From: Alloprevotella tannerae
GTDB lineage: Bacteria > Bacteroidota > Bacteroidia > Bacteroidales > Bacteroidaceae
Reading direction: 5' to 3'
Assembly: GCA_015259125.1 (NCBI GenBank)
Contig: JABZGR010000031.1
Coordinates: forward strand, 1-23,154
Length of the DNA stretch: 23,154 nt
Positions 8,124 to 16,183 of this stretch are shown here, piece by piece; the stretch's first letter is position 1, and each line of letters starts with the position of its first letter. The position numbers and the translations under genes were made by a program. The notes beneath the pieces are model-generated. The model made no database searches, was not told the origin of the DNA, and saw only the letters and a program-made list of their open reading frames with translations.

Positions 8124-8738
8124 ATAAAACGAACGCTTTGCAGCGAAAGATAATGTCTTTTAGGTATCAAAGACGTATAGGAAATGGGGTGGAGTTGGGG
8201 CTGATTTCTCGCTTTTAGTGTGCTTTATAATTGTACTTCTGTATATAATAGCTAAAGATTTTGCCATTATACCGTCGAAAAGTTCACATATTCGTTTGAT
8301 AGAGATATGCATACGGTTGCGTAATGAAAAGTTGCGCCCAATTACATCAATATTATTTGTGTGTTCTGAAATGTTTTTGAGTTGTCTTGACTTTCTTAAA
8401 ATGAAATGTTCTTTGATTGATCATTGTTTGCTCCCAGCAAACCATTGTTTGGCGGCAGCAAACTATCGTTTGGTCTCAGCAAACTATCGTTTGGCGGCAG
8501 CAAACGATACAATCCTAAAGATCTCCGTGAGTACAACCCAGCCTTATTTTCTTAATAGCAAATTGAAAAGAAAGAAGCAATAGCGCTCAGACGATGGATA
8601 AAGCTATCATTTTGCTTTAGAGTTTGTAGGACGTGATGAATGAAAGTACTTACGTTAGAGGTTTCCTTATGCTCAAGCGTAGCTTTTAAACAAATGGCTC
8701 ATAAATCCGGAAACTTCAGTGGAATGGAGCGGACGTAG
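8124..8738. other. Long intergenic region carrying the first family 1 array
   Basis: Apart from the repeat array at 8422-8509 I see no RNA gene or convincing coding sequence. A plus-strand frame of 121 codons (8218-8583) runs through the array but has no codon or domain support. Confidence 0.5.
8422..8509 (-). repeat. Tandem array of four 21-bp palindromic units (family 1)
   Basis: GTTTG starts at 8426, 8447, 8468 and 8489, an exact 21-bp period. Each is followed by 7 bases, CAAAC and a 4-base spacer. On the minus strand the units read GTTTG-CTSNSNS-CAAAC-RATR (S is G or C), matching the 22845-22924 array read on the plus strand. Neighbouring arms can pair either across the 7-base loop or across the 4-base spacer. 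The array lies between the gcv-operon terminator and the 212-residue gene's promoter. Confidence 0.85.
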
Positions 8739-8777
8739 AAAATAAAAATCGGGAAAACGACCTTGCATTTTCCCGAT
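8739..8777 (-). terminator. Rho-independent terminator of the glycine cleavage operon
   Basis: A perfect 10-bp stem (ATCGGGAAAA at 8748-8757 with TTTTCCCGAT at 8768-8777) has a 10-nt loop. On the minus strand it is followed by TTTTTATTT. It lies about 20 bp past the lpdA stop codon. Confidence 0.88.
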
Positions 8778-8797
8778 ATTTATAGATGATAGTAAGT

Positions 8798-10135
8798 TTA
8801 TTGCACATTGAGAACAATCTCGCTGAGCGAGGGGTGGGCATGAATCGTGTCCTTTAATTGTTCGATAGTGCCATTATAGCGCATTAGCATTGTCACTTCG
8901 TGGATGAGGTCAGCGGCATGTGCGCCCAAAATGTGTGCGCCCAAAATGTGACCTTCCATATCTGCGAGCAATTTTACCGTGCCGTCTTCCGCGTCCATCG
9001 TCATTGCTTTTCCGTTGGCGCGATAGAAAGCTTTGTAAGCTTTATATTCGACCTGCTCTGCCTTAAGTTGCTCCTCGGTCTTTCCAACCATAGCCAACTC
9101 CGGTACCGTAAACACTGCTGCCGGAACTAAATCAAGGCGAATGTCGTCCTTCTTGCCCAGAATGTGGTTCAAAGCGTGGAAACTCTGGAACGTAGCTGCG
9201 TGGGCCAATTGCATCAGACCATTGATGTCGCCAACAGCATAGATGTTGGCGATGTTAGTCTGGAAGTGCTCGTTGACAGTCACGCCTCTCTTGGTATATT
9301 CAATGCCAATATCGCTGAAATTCAGAGAGTCCACGTTTGCACCACGACCTACGGCCATCAAAACCAAGTCGCAATCTACAGCAGCCGGCTTTCCTTTTTC
9401 TTCAAACGCGACAGTGTAGCCATCTTGCGTAGGTTTTATGCCCGTTGCTGCTGCTCCTACTTTGAAATTGATACCTTTTTTCTTCAAGCTGGTGCGTAGG
9501 CGTTTGGCAATGTCTTGATCAAAGAAGGGGAGAACCTCTTTGCAGAACTCGACAACCGTAACTTCACTACCGAAAGCATTGAAGATGGAGGCAAACTCTA
9601 AGCCGATAACGCCACCACCTATGACGCAAAGGCGCTTCGGGACTTGAGTCAGGTCGAGCATTTCTGTAGACGTGACAACGCCTTCGCAGTGTGCGCCTTC
9701 AATAGGTAGGAACTTGGTGACTGAACCTGTAGCTATAATGATGTTGTCAGCTTGAATTTCTTCTTCGCCAACAAGAATCGTGTGGGCATCTTTGAATTGT
9801 GCACGACCATTGATAAGTGTGATGCCCGGCGTTTTCATTAATGCCTCTACAGAACTTACTAATTTGCCGACGATTTCATTCTTGCGAGCTACGGCCTTTT
9901 GGATGTCGAAGTGGAGTGTATCAAAGCTGATGCCACTCTTTTCCGCTTCACGAGCTTCTTCCAAAACTTCTGCGCTGTGGCAGAGGGCTTTGGTCGGAAT
10001 ACAGCCAACGTTAAGACACGTACCTCCGCAGGCGTGCTCTTCAATGACGGCTACCGTCAGTCCGGAATGAGCCGCTTTGACAGCTGCTTCATAACCGCCG
10101 GGGCCGGCTCCGATGATGGTTAAATCGACTTTCAT
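8798..10135 (-). CDS. lpdA: Dihydrolipoyl dehydrogenase (glycine cleavage L-protein)
   Basis: This enzyme reoxidises the dihydrolipoyl arm of GcvH, passing electrons through FAD and a disulfide to NAD+. The 445-residue protein has an FAD dinucleotide-binding GAGPGG at 9-14, the redox pair Cys40/Cys45 in GGTCLNVGC, an NAD-binding VIGGGVIGLEFAS motif, and the C-terminal catalytic His434 with Glu439 in HPSLSE. Its ATG overlaps the gcvPB stop as ATGA, so translation is probably coupled. The position as last gene of the gcv operon indicates service to glycine cleavage, though it could also serve other lipoyl enzymes encoded elsewhere. Confidence 0.96.
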   Translation of the reverse strand: MKVDLTIIGAGPGGYEAAVKAAHSGLTVAVIEEHACGGTCLNVGCIPTKALCHSAEVLEEAREAEKSGISFDTLHFDIQKAVARKNEIVGKLVSSVEALMKTPGITLINGRAQFKDAHTILVGEEEIQADNIIIATGSVTKFLPIEGAHCEGVVTSTEMLDLTQVPKRLCVIGGGVIGLEFASIFNAFGSEVTVVEFCKEVLPFFDQDIAKRLRTSLKKKGINFKVGAAATGIKPTQDGYTVAFEEKGKPAAVDCDLVLMAVGRGANVDSLNFSDIGIEYTKRGVTVNEHFQTNIANIYAVGDINGLMQLAHAATFQSFHALNHILGKKDDIRLDLVPAAVFTVPELAMVGKTEEQLKAEQVEYKAYKAFYRANGKAMTMDAEDGTVKLLADMEGHILGAHILGAHAADLIHEVTMLMRYNGTIEQLKDTIHAHPSLSEIVLNVQ

Positions 10136-11625
10136 TGTTGGGCCTTTAAGTCTTTGTAGGTAAATAGTGAAGCCTTGACAGCCTTAACGTCATCTAAGCG
10201 ACGAATCGGCGTATTATGCGGTGCACTCTTGACCAATTCCTTGTTTTCCCTAGCCTCTTCGGCGATCTTTTTAAGCGTAGCAATGAAGCCATCGAGTGTT
10301 TCTTTGCTTTCGTCTTCTGTAGGTTCAATCATCATTGCCTCGTGGAAAAGGAGAGGGAAGTAAATCGTAGGAGCATGATAGCCGTAATCAAGCAAACGCT
10401 TAGCTACATCTAAGGTCTTAACATAATCAGCTGAGTCGCGCGGACCTGCATATTCCTCTTTCATTCCGTCGAAAACAAACTCATGCTTGCAAATTCCCTC
10501 AATCGGCAAATTATAATGCGACTTGAGGCTCTCTTTAATGTAGTTTGCATTTAAAACAGAGAGCTTACCGGCCATAGCAATGTGATCTCGTCCGATCGTA
10601 AGCAGATAAGCGCAAGCGCGAATCAAAATGCCATAATTGCCTAATGTGGAAGAAATGCTTCCGAGAGCAGATTCTTCTATGGTTTGCTTGTACGTTCCGC
10701 CTTTTTCTTCGCATACAACGGGGTTGGGGAGGAATTCTTCTAATCCTTTTCCAACACCTACAGGGCCTGCACCAGGACCACCACCGCCGTGAGGCGTGGA
10801 GAATGTCTTATGTAAATTGAGGTGTAGTACGTCAAAACCCATATCTCCTGGGCGGCAAACGCCTAAGATGGGGTTGAAGTTTGCACCATCATAATACATT
10901 AAGCCGCCACACTCGTGTACCAATTGAGCAATCTGCGGAATTTGCGTCTCAAAGATACCTAAAGTGTTGGGGTTAGTCATCATCATACCGGCAATGTCGT
11001 CTCCCAAAAGAGGCTTCAGATCCTCTACGTCGACAGTGCCTTGTGCCGTACTTTTCACGGTGATCACCTCCAAGCCACAAACAGCAGCGCTGGCGGGATT
11101 TGTTCCGTGCGCAGAGTCAGGTACGATGATCTTTGTGCGCTTTGTGTCTCCACGCTTTTCGTGATAAGCACGAATAACCATTAAGCCCGTTAATTCTCCG
11201 TGAGCTCCGGCGTATGGGTTAAGCGTGAAGCGCTCCATACCCGTTACTTCGGAGAGGATCTTTTGCGTTTTGTCGTAGAGTTCTAAAGCTCCTTGAACCG
11301 TATAATCAGGCTGAAGTGGGTGCAAATTGGTAAATCCGGGGAGTGCTGCCACTTCATCGTTGATTTTAGGATTGTACTTCATTGTACAACTTCCTAATGG
11401 ATAGAAGCCTGTATCAACACCGAAATTGTTATTGCTCGCATTTGTGTAATGGCGCGTCACTGTTAGTTCGTCAACTTCAGGAAGAGCCGGTTGGCTTCCA
11501 CGTAATATTTGTTGCGGAAGTTGGTCCAAGGAATAGCCTTGTATGTTGTTTTTCGGAAGTGAATAGCCTTGCCTGCCTGGATTGGACAGTTCGAATATTA
11601 GTTTTCCGTAATATGTGTTGTTCAT
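10132..11625 (-). CDS. gcvPB: Glycine dehydrogenase (decarboxylating) subunit 2
   Basis: This is the PLP-binding half of the two-subunit P-protein, which decarboxylates glycine and transfers the aminomethyl group to lipoyl-GcvH. At 497 residues it is slightly longer than usual. Lys273 in LNLHKTFSTPHGGGGPGAGP is the predicted Schiff-base lysine. PLGSCTMKYNP (76-86), VPDSAHGTNPASA and YYDGANFN are further conserved P-protein motifs. It starts 10 bp after gcvPA and overlaps lpdA by 4 bp. Split subunits are the usual state in Bacteroidota and Firmicutes, unlike the single-chain E. coli protein. Confidence 0.96.
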   Translation of the reverse strand: MNNTYYGKLIFELSNPGRQGYSLPKNNIQGYSLDQLPQQILRGSQPALPEVDELTVTRHYTNASNNNFGVDTGFYPLGSCTMKYNPKINDEVAALPGFTNLHPLQPDYTVQGALELYDKTQKILSEVTGMERFTLNPYAGAHGELTGLMVIRAYHEKRGDTKRTKIIVPDSAHGTNPASAAVCGLEVITVKSTAQGTVDVEDLKPLLGDDIAGMMMTNPNTLGIFETQIPQIAQLVHECGGLMYYDGANFNPILGVCRPGDMGFDVLHLNLHKTFSTPHGGGGPGAGPVGVGKGLEEFLPNPVVCEEKGGTYKQTIEESALGSISSTLGNYGILIRACAYLLTIGRDHIAMAGKLSVLNANYIKESLKSHYNLPIEGICKHEFVFDGMKEEYAGPRDSADYVKTLDVAKRLLDYGYHAPTIYFPLLFHEAMMIEPTEDESKETLDGFIATLKKIAEEARENKELVKSAPHNTPIRRLDDVKAVKASLFTYKDLKAQQ

Positions 11626-11635
11626 AACGAAAGGT

Positions 11636-12952
11636 TTAGAGAGCTAATTGAATGAATGTATCCAGTTCTTCCTTGCTGCGCTTTTCTGTTACAGCTATGA
11701 GCAATTTATCTTCGCCCACGGGAACGCCGGGAAGGATGCCTGCTTCGATCATCTTTGCCTGAAGAGCTTGCAGGTCACCTTTGTAGCGTACGATAAACTC
11801 ATTTAAGAAAGGCTGGTCATATACTTTTTCAAACTTACCTGTCTCAAGTAGTTTGTCATATAGATAATGTGCGCCGGCAAAGCCTGTTTCGTTTACTTCT
11901 TTTAGGCCCTTTGCACTCATCATGCTAAGATACATTGCTACGTAAAGACACATAACGCCTTGAGCTGTGCATATATTTGATGTGGCGTGCTCGCGGCGGA
12001 TGTGTTGTTCGCGGGCTTGAAGCGTTAAAACGAAGCAGCGTTCTCCGTTAGCGTCGGTTGTTGCACCGACAAGGCGTCCCGGCATTTTTCTTACGTGTGC
12101 TTTTGTTGTGCAGAGGTATCCTATATAGGGGCCACCAAAGTTTAAAGGTAAGCCTAAGCTTTGCGCTTCGCCACAAGCGATGTCTGCTCCCCATTCGCCC
12201 GGAGTCTTTAAGACTGAAAGCGTGGATGCGATGGTGTTGATTACGAACAAGGCCTTGTTTGAATGGCACAAGTCTGCGAGTCCGCTGAAGTCTTCTACGA
12301 TACCATAGTAGTTAGGTTGCGCAACAATAACTCCGGCTACATCTTTCTCTTTCTCAAAGCGTGCTGCGATGGCTTCTTTGTCAGTAACTCCATCCTTGGC
12401 GGGAATAATTTCTAAGTTAATTCCGTGATACTTTGCGTAGGTTCTAACGACAGCAATCGTCCTTGGATCAAATGTTTCACTGATGAGAACAGTATTTTTC
12501 TTCTTTGCAGAATTTACACACATCAGCATTGCTTCAGCTGTTGCTGTGGCGCCGTCATACATAGAAGCGTTTGACACATCCATTCCCGTAAGTTCAGCCA
12601 TCATTGTCTGATACTCGAAAATGTATTGTAGAGTTCCTTGTGAGATTTCCGCTTGGTACGGCGTGTAAGATGTCGCAAATTCGGAGCGAGATGCAATATA
12701 AGGAATCAAGCTCGGTTGGTAGTGATCATAAGCTCCGGCGCCGGCGAAGCAAATCAATTGCTGATTTTTGTTTGCCAGTCTTTGGAACTCTTTGCGAACT
12801 TCTAATTCCGATTGTGCTTCGGGAATGTCAAGCTCGCGTTTTAGTTTTAATTCTTCAGGCACTTCCGCGTAAAGTTCATCGAGCGAATTGACGCCGATCA
12901 CTTTAAGCATTTCCTGAATGTCATTGTCTGTATGAGGAAAAAACTTAAACAT
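11636..12952 (-). CDS. gcvPA: Glycine dehydrogenase (decarboxylating) subunit 1
   Basis: This 438-residue subunit corresponds to the N-terminal half of the P-protein and forms the active decarboxylase with GcvPB. Conserved segments include FAGAGAYDHYQPSLIPYIASRSEFATSYTPYQAEISQGTLQ near residues 70-110, SNASMYDGATATAEAM, GEAQSLGLPLNFGGPYIG and LQAREQHIRREHATSNICT. As expected for this half, it lacks the PLP lysine motif. The gene is preceded by a 62-bp gap that holds a perfect 12-bp hairpin, which could tune its expression relative to gcvT and gcvH. Confidence 0.96.
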   Translation of the reverse strand: MFKFFPHTDNDIQEMLKVIGVNSLDELYAEVPEELKLKRELDIPEAQSELEVRKEFQRLANKNQQLICFAGAGAYDHYQPSLIPYIASRSEFATSYTPYQAEISQGTLQYIFEYQTMMAELTGMDVSNASMYDGATATAEAMLMCVNSAKKKNTVLISETFDPRTIAVVRTYAKYHGINLEIIPAKDGVTDKEAIAARFEKEKDVAGVIVAQPNYYGIVEDFSGLADLCHSNKALFVINTIASTLSVLKTPGEWGADIACGEAQSLGLPLNFGGPYIGYLCTTKAHVRKMPGRLVGATTDANGERCFVLTLQAREQHIRREHATSNICTAQGVMCLYVAMYLSMMSAKGLKEVNETGFAGAHYLYDKLLETGKFEKVYDQPFLNEFIVRYKGDLQALQAKMIEAGILPGVPVGEDKLLIAVTEKRSKEELDTFIQLAL

Positions 12953-12967
12953 AGTTGTGATAAAGAA

Positions 12968-13003
12968 TTAGGCCAATTAACAGGATGGTGATAATTGGCC
13001 TAA
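12968..13003 (-). terminator. Intra-operon hairpin between gcvH and gcvPA
   Basis: TTAGGCCAATTA (12968-12979) and its exact complement (12992-13003) form a 12-bp stem with a 12-nt loop. It starts 12 bp after the gcvH stop. The minus-strand sequence after it is TTCTTTATC, only a weak T-run, so it may be a partial terminator or an mRNA-stabilising 3' end for gcvT-gcvH rather than a full stop. Confidence 0.65.
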
Positions 13004-13014
13004 TGTGTTGTGGG

Positions 13015-13392
13015 TTATTTGCAAATTTCTTTGTAATCGCTCACGCTCATCAGGTCGTTAAGCTCTTGCGGATTTGTGAGTTTTACTTTTACAATCCAAT
13101 TTTCGAAAGCATCCTCATTTAACAATTCCGGATTATCTTCGAGTTGTTCATTGATAGCGACTACTTCACCTGAAACAGGAGAGGTTAAATCGCTCGCAGC
13201 TTTTACGCTTTCTACGGCTCCGAAGTTTTCTCCGGCGCTGATTTCGTCTCCTTCACTCGGCATATCTACATATACAACGCTGCCCAATTGGCTTTGTGCA
13301 TAGTCCGTTATACCTAAGTATGCGAATTCTCCGTCTACTTTGACGTATTCGTGTGATTCACTGTAATACAGTCCGTCAATAAATTTTGCCAT
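13015..13392 (-). CDS. gcvH: Glycine cleavage system H protein
   Basis: GcvH is the small carrier that shuttles the aminomethyl group between the P, T and L proteins on a swinging lipoyl arm. The 125-residue length is typical. The lipoylation site is Lys64 in GAVESVKAASDL. YSESHEYV near the N-terminus, GITDYAQSQLG, and the C-terminal ENWIVKVKL region also fit the family. It starts 20 bp after gcvT. The lipoate ligase encoded at the head of the operon is the obvious modifying enzyme. Confidence 0.97.
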   Translation of the reverse strand: MAKFIDGLYYSESHEYVKVDGEFAYLGITDYAQSQLGSVVYVDMPSEGDEISAGENFGAVESVKAASDLTSPVSGEVVAINEQLEDNPELLNEDAFENWIVKVKLTNPQELNDLMSVSDYKEICK

Positions 13393-13412
13393 AATGATTA
13401 ATTGCTTATTGA

Positions 13413-14498
13413 TTATTTTTTATAACTCTTTTGATAGAAGCGTTTCTTCACGACCGTTCCATTGTGGAGGCGGTTGTGTATTTTTACTTGCAATTCTGTT
13501 CCAAGTTTAGCTGCGCTGATGTCAACTAAAGCCATACAGATGCTTTTGCCTGTTGAAATAGAGCGGTAGCCAGTTGTGATTTCTCCGACAACCTTTCCGT
13601 CTTTCTCGACTTCGTAGCCGTGGCGAGGTATTGCGCGAGAAGCTAACTCAATACCTACGACTTTTTTCTCTACGCCTTCTGCTTTTTGCTTTGCGCAAGC
13701 CTCCTTGCCGATAAATTCTTCTTTATCCAACTTCACAAACATGCTCAAGCCGGACATAACCGGAGAAATTTCGGGTGACAATTCATCACCATAAAGCGGT
13801 AAGCCAACTTCAAAACGAAGCGTGTCGCGACAGCCTAAGCCGCAAGGTTGAACACCGGCAGCAATCAGTTTGTCCCAGCATTCAATGATAAAATCATGGC
13901 TGCCGTAAAGCTCGAAGCCGTCCTCGCCGGTGTAGCCGGTGCGAGAAAGGATTGCGGGCACCTCATTGTTGTCTAAAGTTTTGAAAGTATAGAATGCAAG
14001 GTCTTTACACTCTAAACCGAGTACGCTTTCTACGGTTTTCTCTGCCTCAGGTCCTTGTATTGCCAATTGACCATAGCTTTCGCTCAAATTCTTTGTCGTT
14101 ACATTGAATCCTTCTGCTTGTTCTTCGATCCAAGCATAGTCCTTGTCAATGTTCGCGGCGTTGATGACCAACAAGAAATCTTGCTCGCCTTTCTTGTAGA
14201 CCAGCAAGTCATCGACCGTTCCCCCGTTCGGGTAGAGCATCATGCCATAGAAAACGCTGCCAATCGTAGCGCCTTTAATGTCATTCGTAAATATGTGCTG
14301 AACGTAGCGTTCTGCTTCTTCGCCGGTCACGCTTACTTCGCCCATATGCGAAACATCAAACACGCCCACCTTTTGGCGGACAGCGTTGTGTTCTGTAGTG
14401 ATGTCCGAATAGTAGAGCGGCATGTCAAAACCTCCAAAAGGCACCATATTAGCGCCTAATGCGACGTGGCGATCGTGTAAACAAGTGATTTTATCCAT
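13413..14498 (-). CDS. gcvT: Aminomethyltransferase (glycine cleavage T protein)
   Basis: GcvT takes the aminomethyl group from GcvH, releases ammonia and makes 5,10-methylenetetrahydrofolate. The 361-residue protein begins with HVALGANMVPFGGFDMPLYY, then GVFDVSHMGEVSVTG near residues 45-60. The folate-domain segment LSRTGYTGEDGFELY and the C-terminal barrel (GYRSISTGKSICMALVDI) follow, all typical. It starts 19 bp after lplA and 20 bp before gcvH. Confidence 0.97.
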   Translation of the reverse strand: MDKITCLHDRHVALGANMVPFGGFDMPLYYSDITTEHNAVRQKVGVFDVSHMGEVSVTGEEAERYVQHIFTNDIKGATIGSVFYGMMLYPNGGTVDDLLVYKKGEQDFLLVINAANIDKDYAWIEEQAEGFNVTTKNLSESYGQLAIQGPEAEKTVESVLGLECKDLAFYTFKTLDNNEVPAILSRTGYTGEDGFELYGSHDFIIECWDKLIAAGVQPCGLGCRDTLRFEVGLPLYGDELSPEISPVMSGLSMFVKLDKEEFIGKEACAKQKAEGVEKKVVGIELASRAIPRHGYEVEKDGKVVGEITTGYRSISTGKSICMALVDISAAKLGTELQVKIHNRLHNGTVVKKRFYQKSYKK

Positions 14499-14517
14499 AG
14501 TATAATTAGTTTATTGA

Positions 14518-15558
14518 TTACGTATTTTTCTCGTTTATATTGTGAAATAAGATGTGCAAGACTTCTTTTGCTTCAAGTCTGCGTATGTTGGCTTGCGGCT
14601 TTAGTTCATTTAGCCTATCCGTGATCTCTTCTCGCGAAAATGGTAGTCCGATAAGAGCTTCTTGGAAACTTGCTTCGGCCGGCTTTTCTCCCACTTCGAA
14701 GAAATCGCCGCCCAAGCGGAGATCATCTATGATTGAACCGCGCAGCGTAATGCTAAATTCTACGCGTCCGCAACCTTCAATGCGATCGGAGCAAACGGTC
14801 GTAGCCTTCGATGTTTGCCCGAAAATCATTTCCTGTGTATAATAAGTAGCCTCAATCTTTCTGATTTCCGCTAAGTCGTCGACAGTTAATTTAACGCTGC
14901 GGTCCGTAAGAATCAAGCGCATCTTTTGTCTCAAGACATCAACGCCAAACGGCAGGTAATCTTTGAGCAAGGCTATTCTGCTACGAACGCTCTTGACGCC
15001 TTGCGACTCCAACTTGTCAGGATCAGGATTTAGTGCGCCAATCATAAGGTCCATTTGCGTATCGTGTAGCATCGTGCCGTGTACAATGTTGTGCCGGGCT
15101 AAATGGTAAAAAGCATTGCCGCATATTTTTCCACCCCCTTTTAAGGTGATATCATTACGCCCCGAAACTTCCGTAGGCGCGCCTATACGGTTCAGACCAT
15201 CAGATATTTGGTGGACATAAGCCGTAAAAATAGGTTCTACACTTCCTGCCGGCGTTATAAGGCTGGTCATTAGGTTGCCCCAATCGGCATATACTGTTCC
15301 GCCTCCGCTTTTTCTTCGCAGTACGTCAATGCCGTGTTGCTTGCAGAAGTCAAAATTAATTTCTTTGTGCAAGGTCTGATTGCGCCCTAACAGGGCTGTC
15401 GGGCCTATCTGCCAAGAAAAGACGTAGTAATCCTCCGGAAAATTTTGAGCAATGTATTCTTCGGCGGCAAGATAGAACGCACAACGTTGCCTTTCCGCCT
15501 CAGGCGGAAACTCGACGAAGCAAGCCGGAAATATTTTTTGTGCGTTATCCATAGACAT
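14518..15558 (-). CDS. lplA: Lipoate-protein ligase A family protein
   Basis: This enzyme probably activates free lipoate with ATP and attaches it to GcvH and other lipoyl domains. The 346-residue frame shows the biotin/lipoate ligase signatures RRKSGGGTVYAD and GRNDITLKGGGKICGNAFY, where the lysine before ICGNA is the expected lipoate/AMP-binding residue. HGTMLHDTQMDLM and VKSVRSRI also fit, and an accessory C-terminal domain follows. The ATG at 15558 touches AAAAGG directly. The ATG two codons later (15552) places AAAAGG six bases upstream and is the better start, giving 344 residues. Leading the gcv operon ties lipoylation supply to GcvH synthesis. An octanoyl- or lipoyl-transferase role is possible. 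Confidence 0.92.
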   Translation of the reverse strand: MSMDNAQKIFPACFVEFPPEAERQRCAFYLAAEEYIAQNFPEDYYVFSWQIGPTALLGRNQTLHKEINFDFCKQHGIDVLRRKSGGGTVYADWGNLMTSLITPAGSVEPIFTAYVHQISDGLNRIGAPTEVSGRNDITLKGGGKICGNAFYHLARHNIVHGTMLHDTQMDLMIGALNPDPDKLESQGVKSVRSRIALLKDYLPFGVDVLRQKMRLILTDRSVKLTVDDLAEIRKIEATYYTQEMIFGQTSKATTVCSDRIEGCGRVEFSITLRGSIIDDLRLGGDFFEVGEKPAEASFQEALIGLPFSREEITDRLNELKPQANIRRLEAKEVLHILFHNINEKNT

Positions 15559-15574
15559 CCTTTTGATTCACGAG

Positions 15575-15605
15575 CAAAAATAGGATAAAACATTGAATCT
15601 TCCAA
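15575..15605 (-). promoter_or_regulatory. Bacteroidetes-type promoter of the lplA-gcv operon
   Basis: The minus strand reads TTG (15603-15605), 20 bp, then TATTTTTG (15575-15582), an exact match to TTG-N19/20-TAnnTTTG. The predicted leader is only about 15-20 nt, which leaves no room for a glycine riboswitch. Confidence 0.65.
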
Positions 15606-16148
15606 GCGAAGTTCTCCTTTATTAAACAAATGTTTTTTCAAGCAGGGTGGGACGCCTGTTTTTGGCGTTAGATTGTTTCATTTTGCACGCTTAATTTTGG
15701 TCTCGTTGGATTTAAAAACTCTTTATCGGTTGGCTGCGGTGAAAGCGTACGTGTAGCCTAAAAATTCGGATCTTAAATGCCTAACTTTACATGTAGAGGA
15801 TTTTTTCTCCTATCGTGCAGTAGATTAAAAGTATATGTTGTTAATCCTCAATTATGCTTCTATATAAAACGAAAAGAGTTTTCGCGTAAAAACGAACAGT
15901 TAAGAATCCGATTTTTTTATGCCAAAAGAGATGCTGAAAACCTTAAGATAATTGTAGGAGCGCAACGGTTTTGCTTGTACTGTCGTGAAAGAACGTTCGT
16001 GCGCTCACGATGGTACAGCTCTACGCTCGTGAGAGGACGTTTGTACGCTCACGATAACAAGCTGCAATGTCTTATCGTGGCAACTTAAAACTTGAAGCCG
16101 CTGATTCTTTTTCCCGGACCTTCTAACGTGAAGTCGAGCGGTAGGCAT
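15606..16148. other. Intergenic region with a family 2 repeat array
   Basis: Beyond the repeat array at 15983-16080 I see no RNA gene, riboswitch or supported coding sequence. A 103-codon plus-strand frame (15777-16088) reads through the array and has no recognisable domain. Confidence 0.5.
15983..16080. repeat. Array of alternating TCGTGA/TCACGA boxes, 22-bp period (family 2)
   Basis: TCGTGA at 15983, TCACGA at 16005, TCGTGA at 16027 and TCACGA at 16049 are spaced by exactly 22 bp, with a degenerate TCGTGG at 16075. Three successive units end in CGC. Units one and three share the form TCGTGA-RAGRACGTTYGTRCGC. Adjacent boxes are complementary, so the array can form nested or alternative hairpins. 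Unit two shares CACGATGGTA with 124-133. Confidence 0.8.
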
Positions 16149-16183
16149 AAAAAGCAAGCTGCCTATAATAGGGCAGCTTGCTT
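16149..16183 (-). terminator. Terminator overlapping the Nudix gene stop codon
   Basis: A perfect 12-bp stem (AAGCAAGCTGCC at 16152-16163 with GGCAGCTTGCTT at 16172-16183) has an 8-nt loop. On the minus strand it is followed by TTT, giving five T in a row with the stem end. The upstream arm encodes the last residues (KQAA) and the TAG stop lies in the loop. Confidence 0.75.

Noticed and set aside
8422..8509. CRISPR array
   Set aside because: Repeats are 5-bp arms with 4 or 7 base gaps. This is far too short for CRISPR repeats and spacers, and no cas gene is present.
8218..8583. 121-codon plus-strand ORF through the first repeat array
   Set aside because: Its repeat peptide (ANYRL-type) is only the 21-bp DNA repeat read in frame. 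No promoter or domain supports it, and the second array has no matching ORF.
15559..15780. Glycine riboswitch ahead of the gcv operon
   Set aside because: The predicted leader is about 15-20 nt, and I could not find the conserved riboswitch core on the minus strand.
15777..16088. 103-codon plus-strand ORF upstream of the gcv operon
   Set aside because: It runs through the family 2 array and has no recognisable domain or composition of a real protein.
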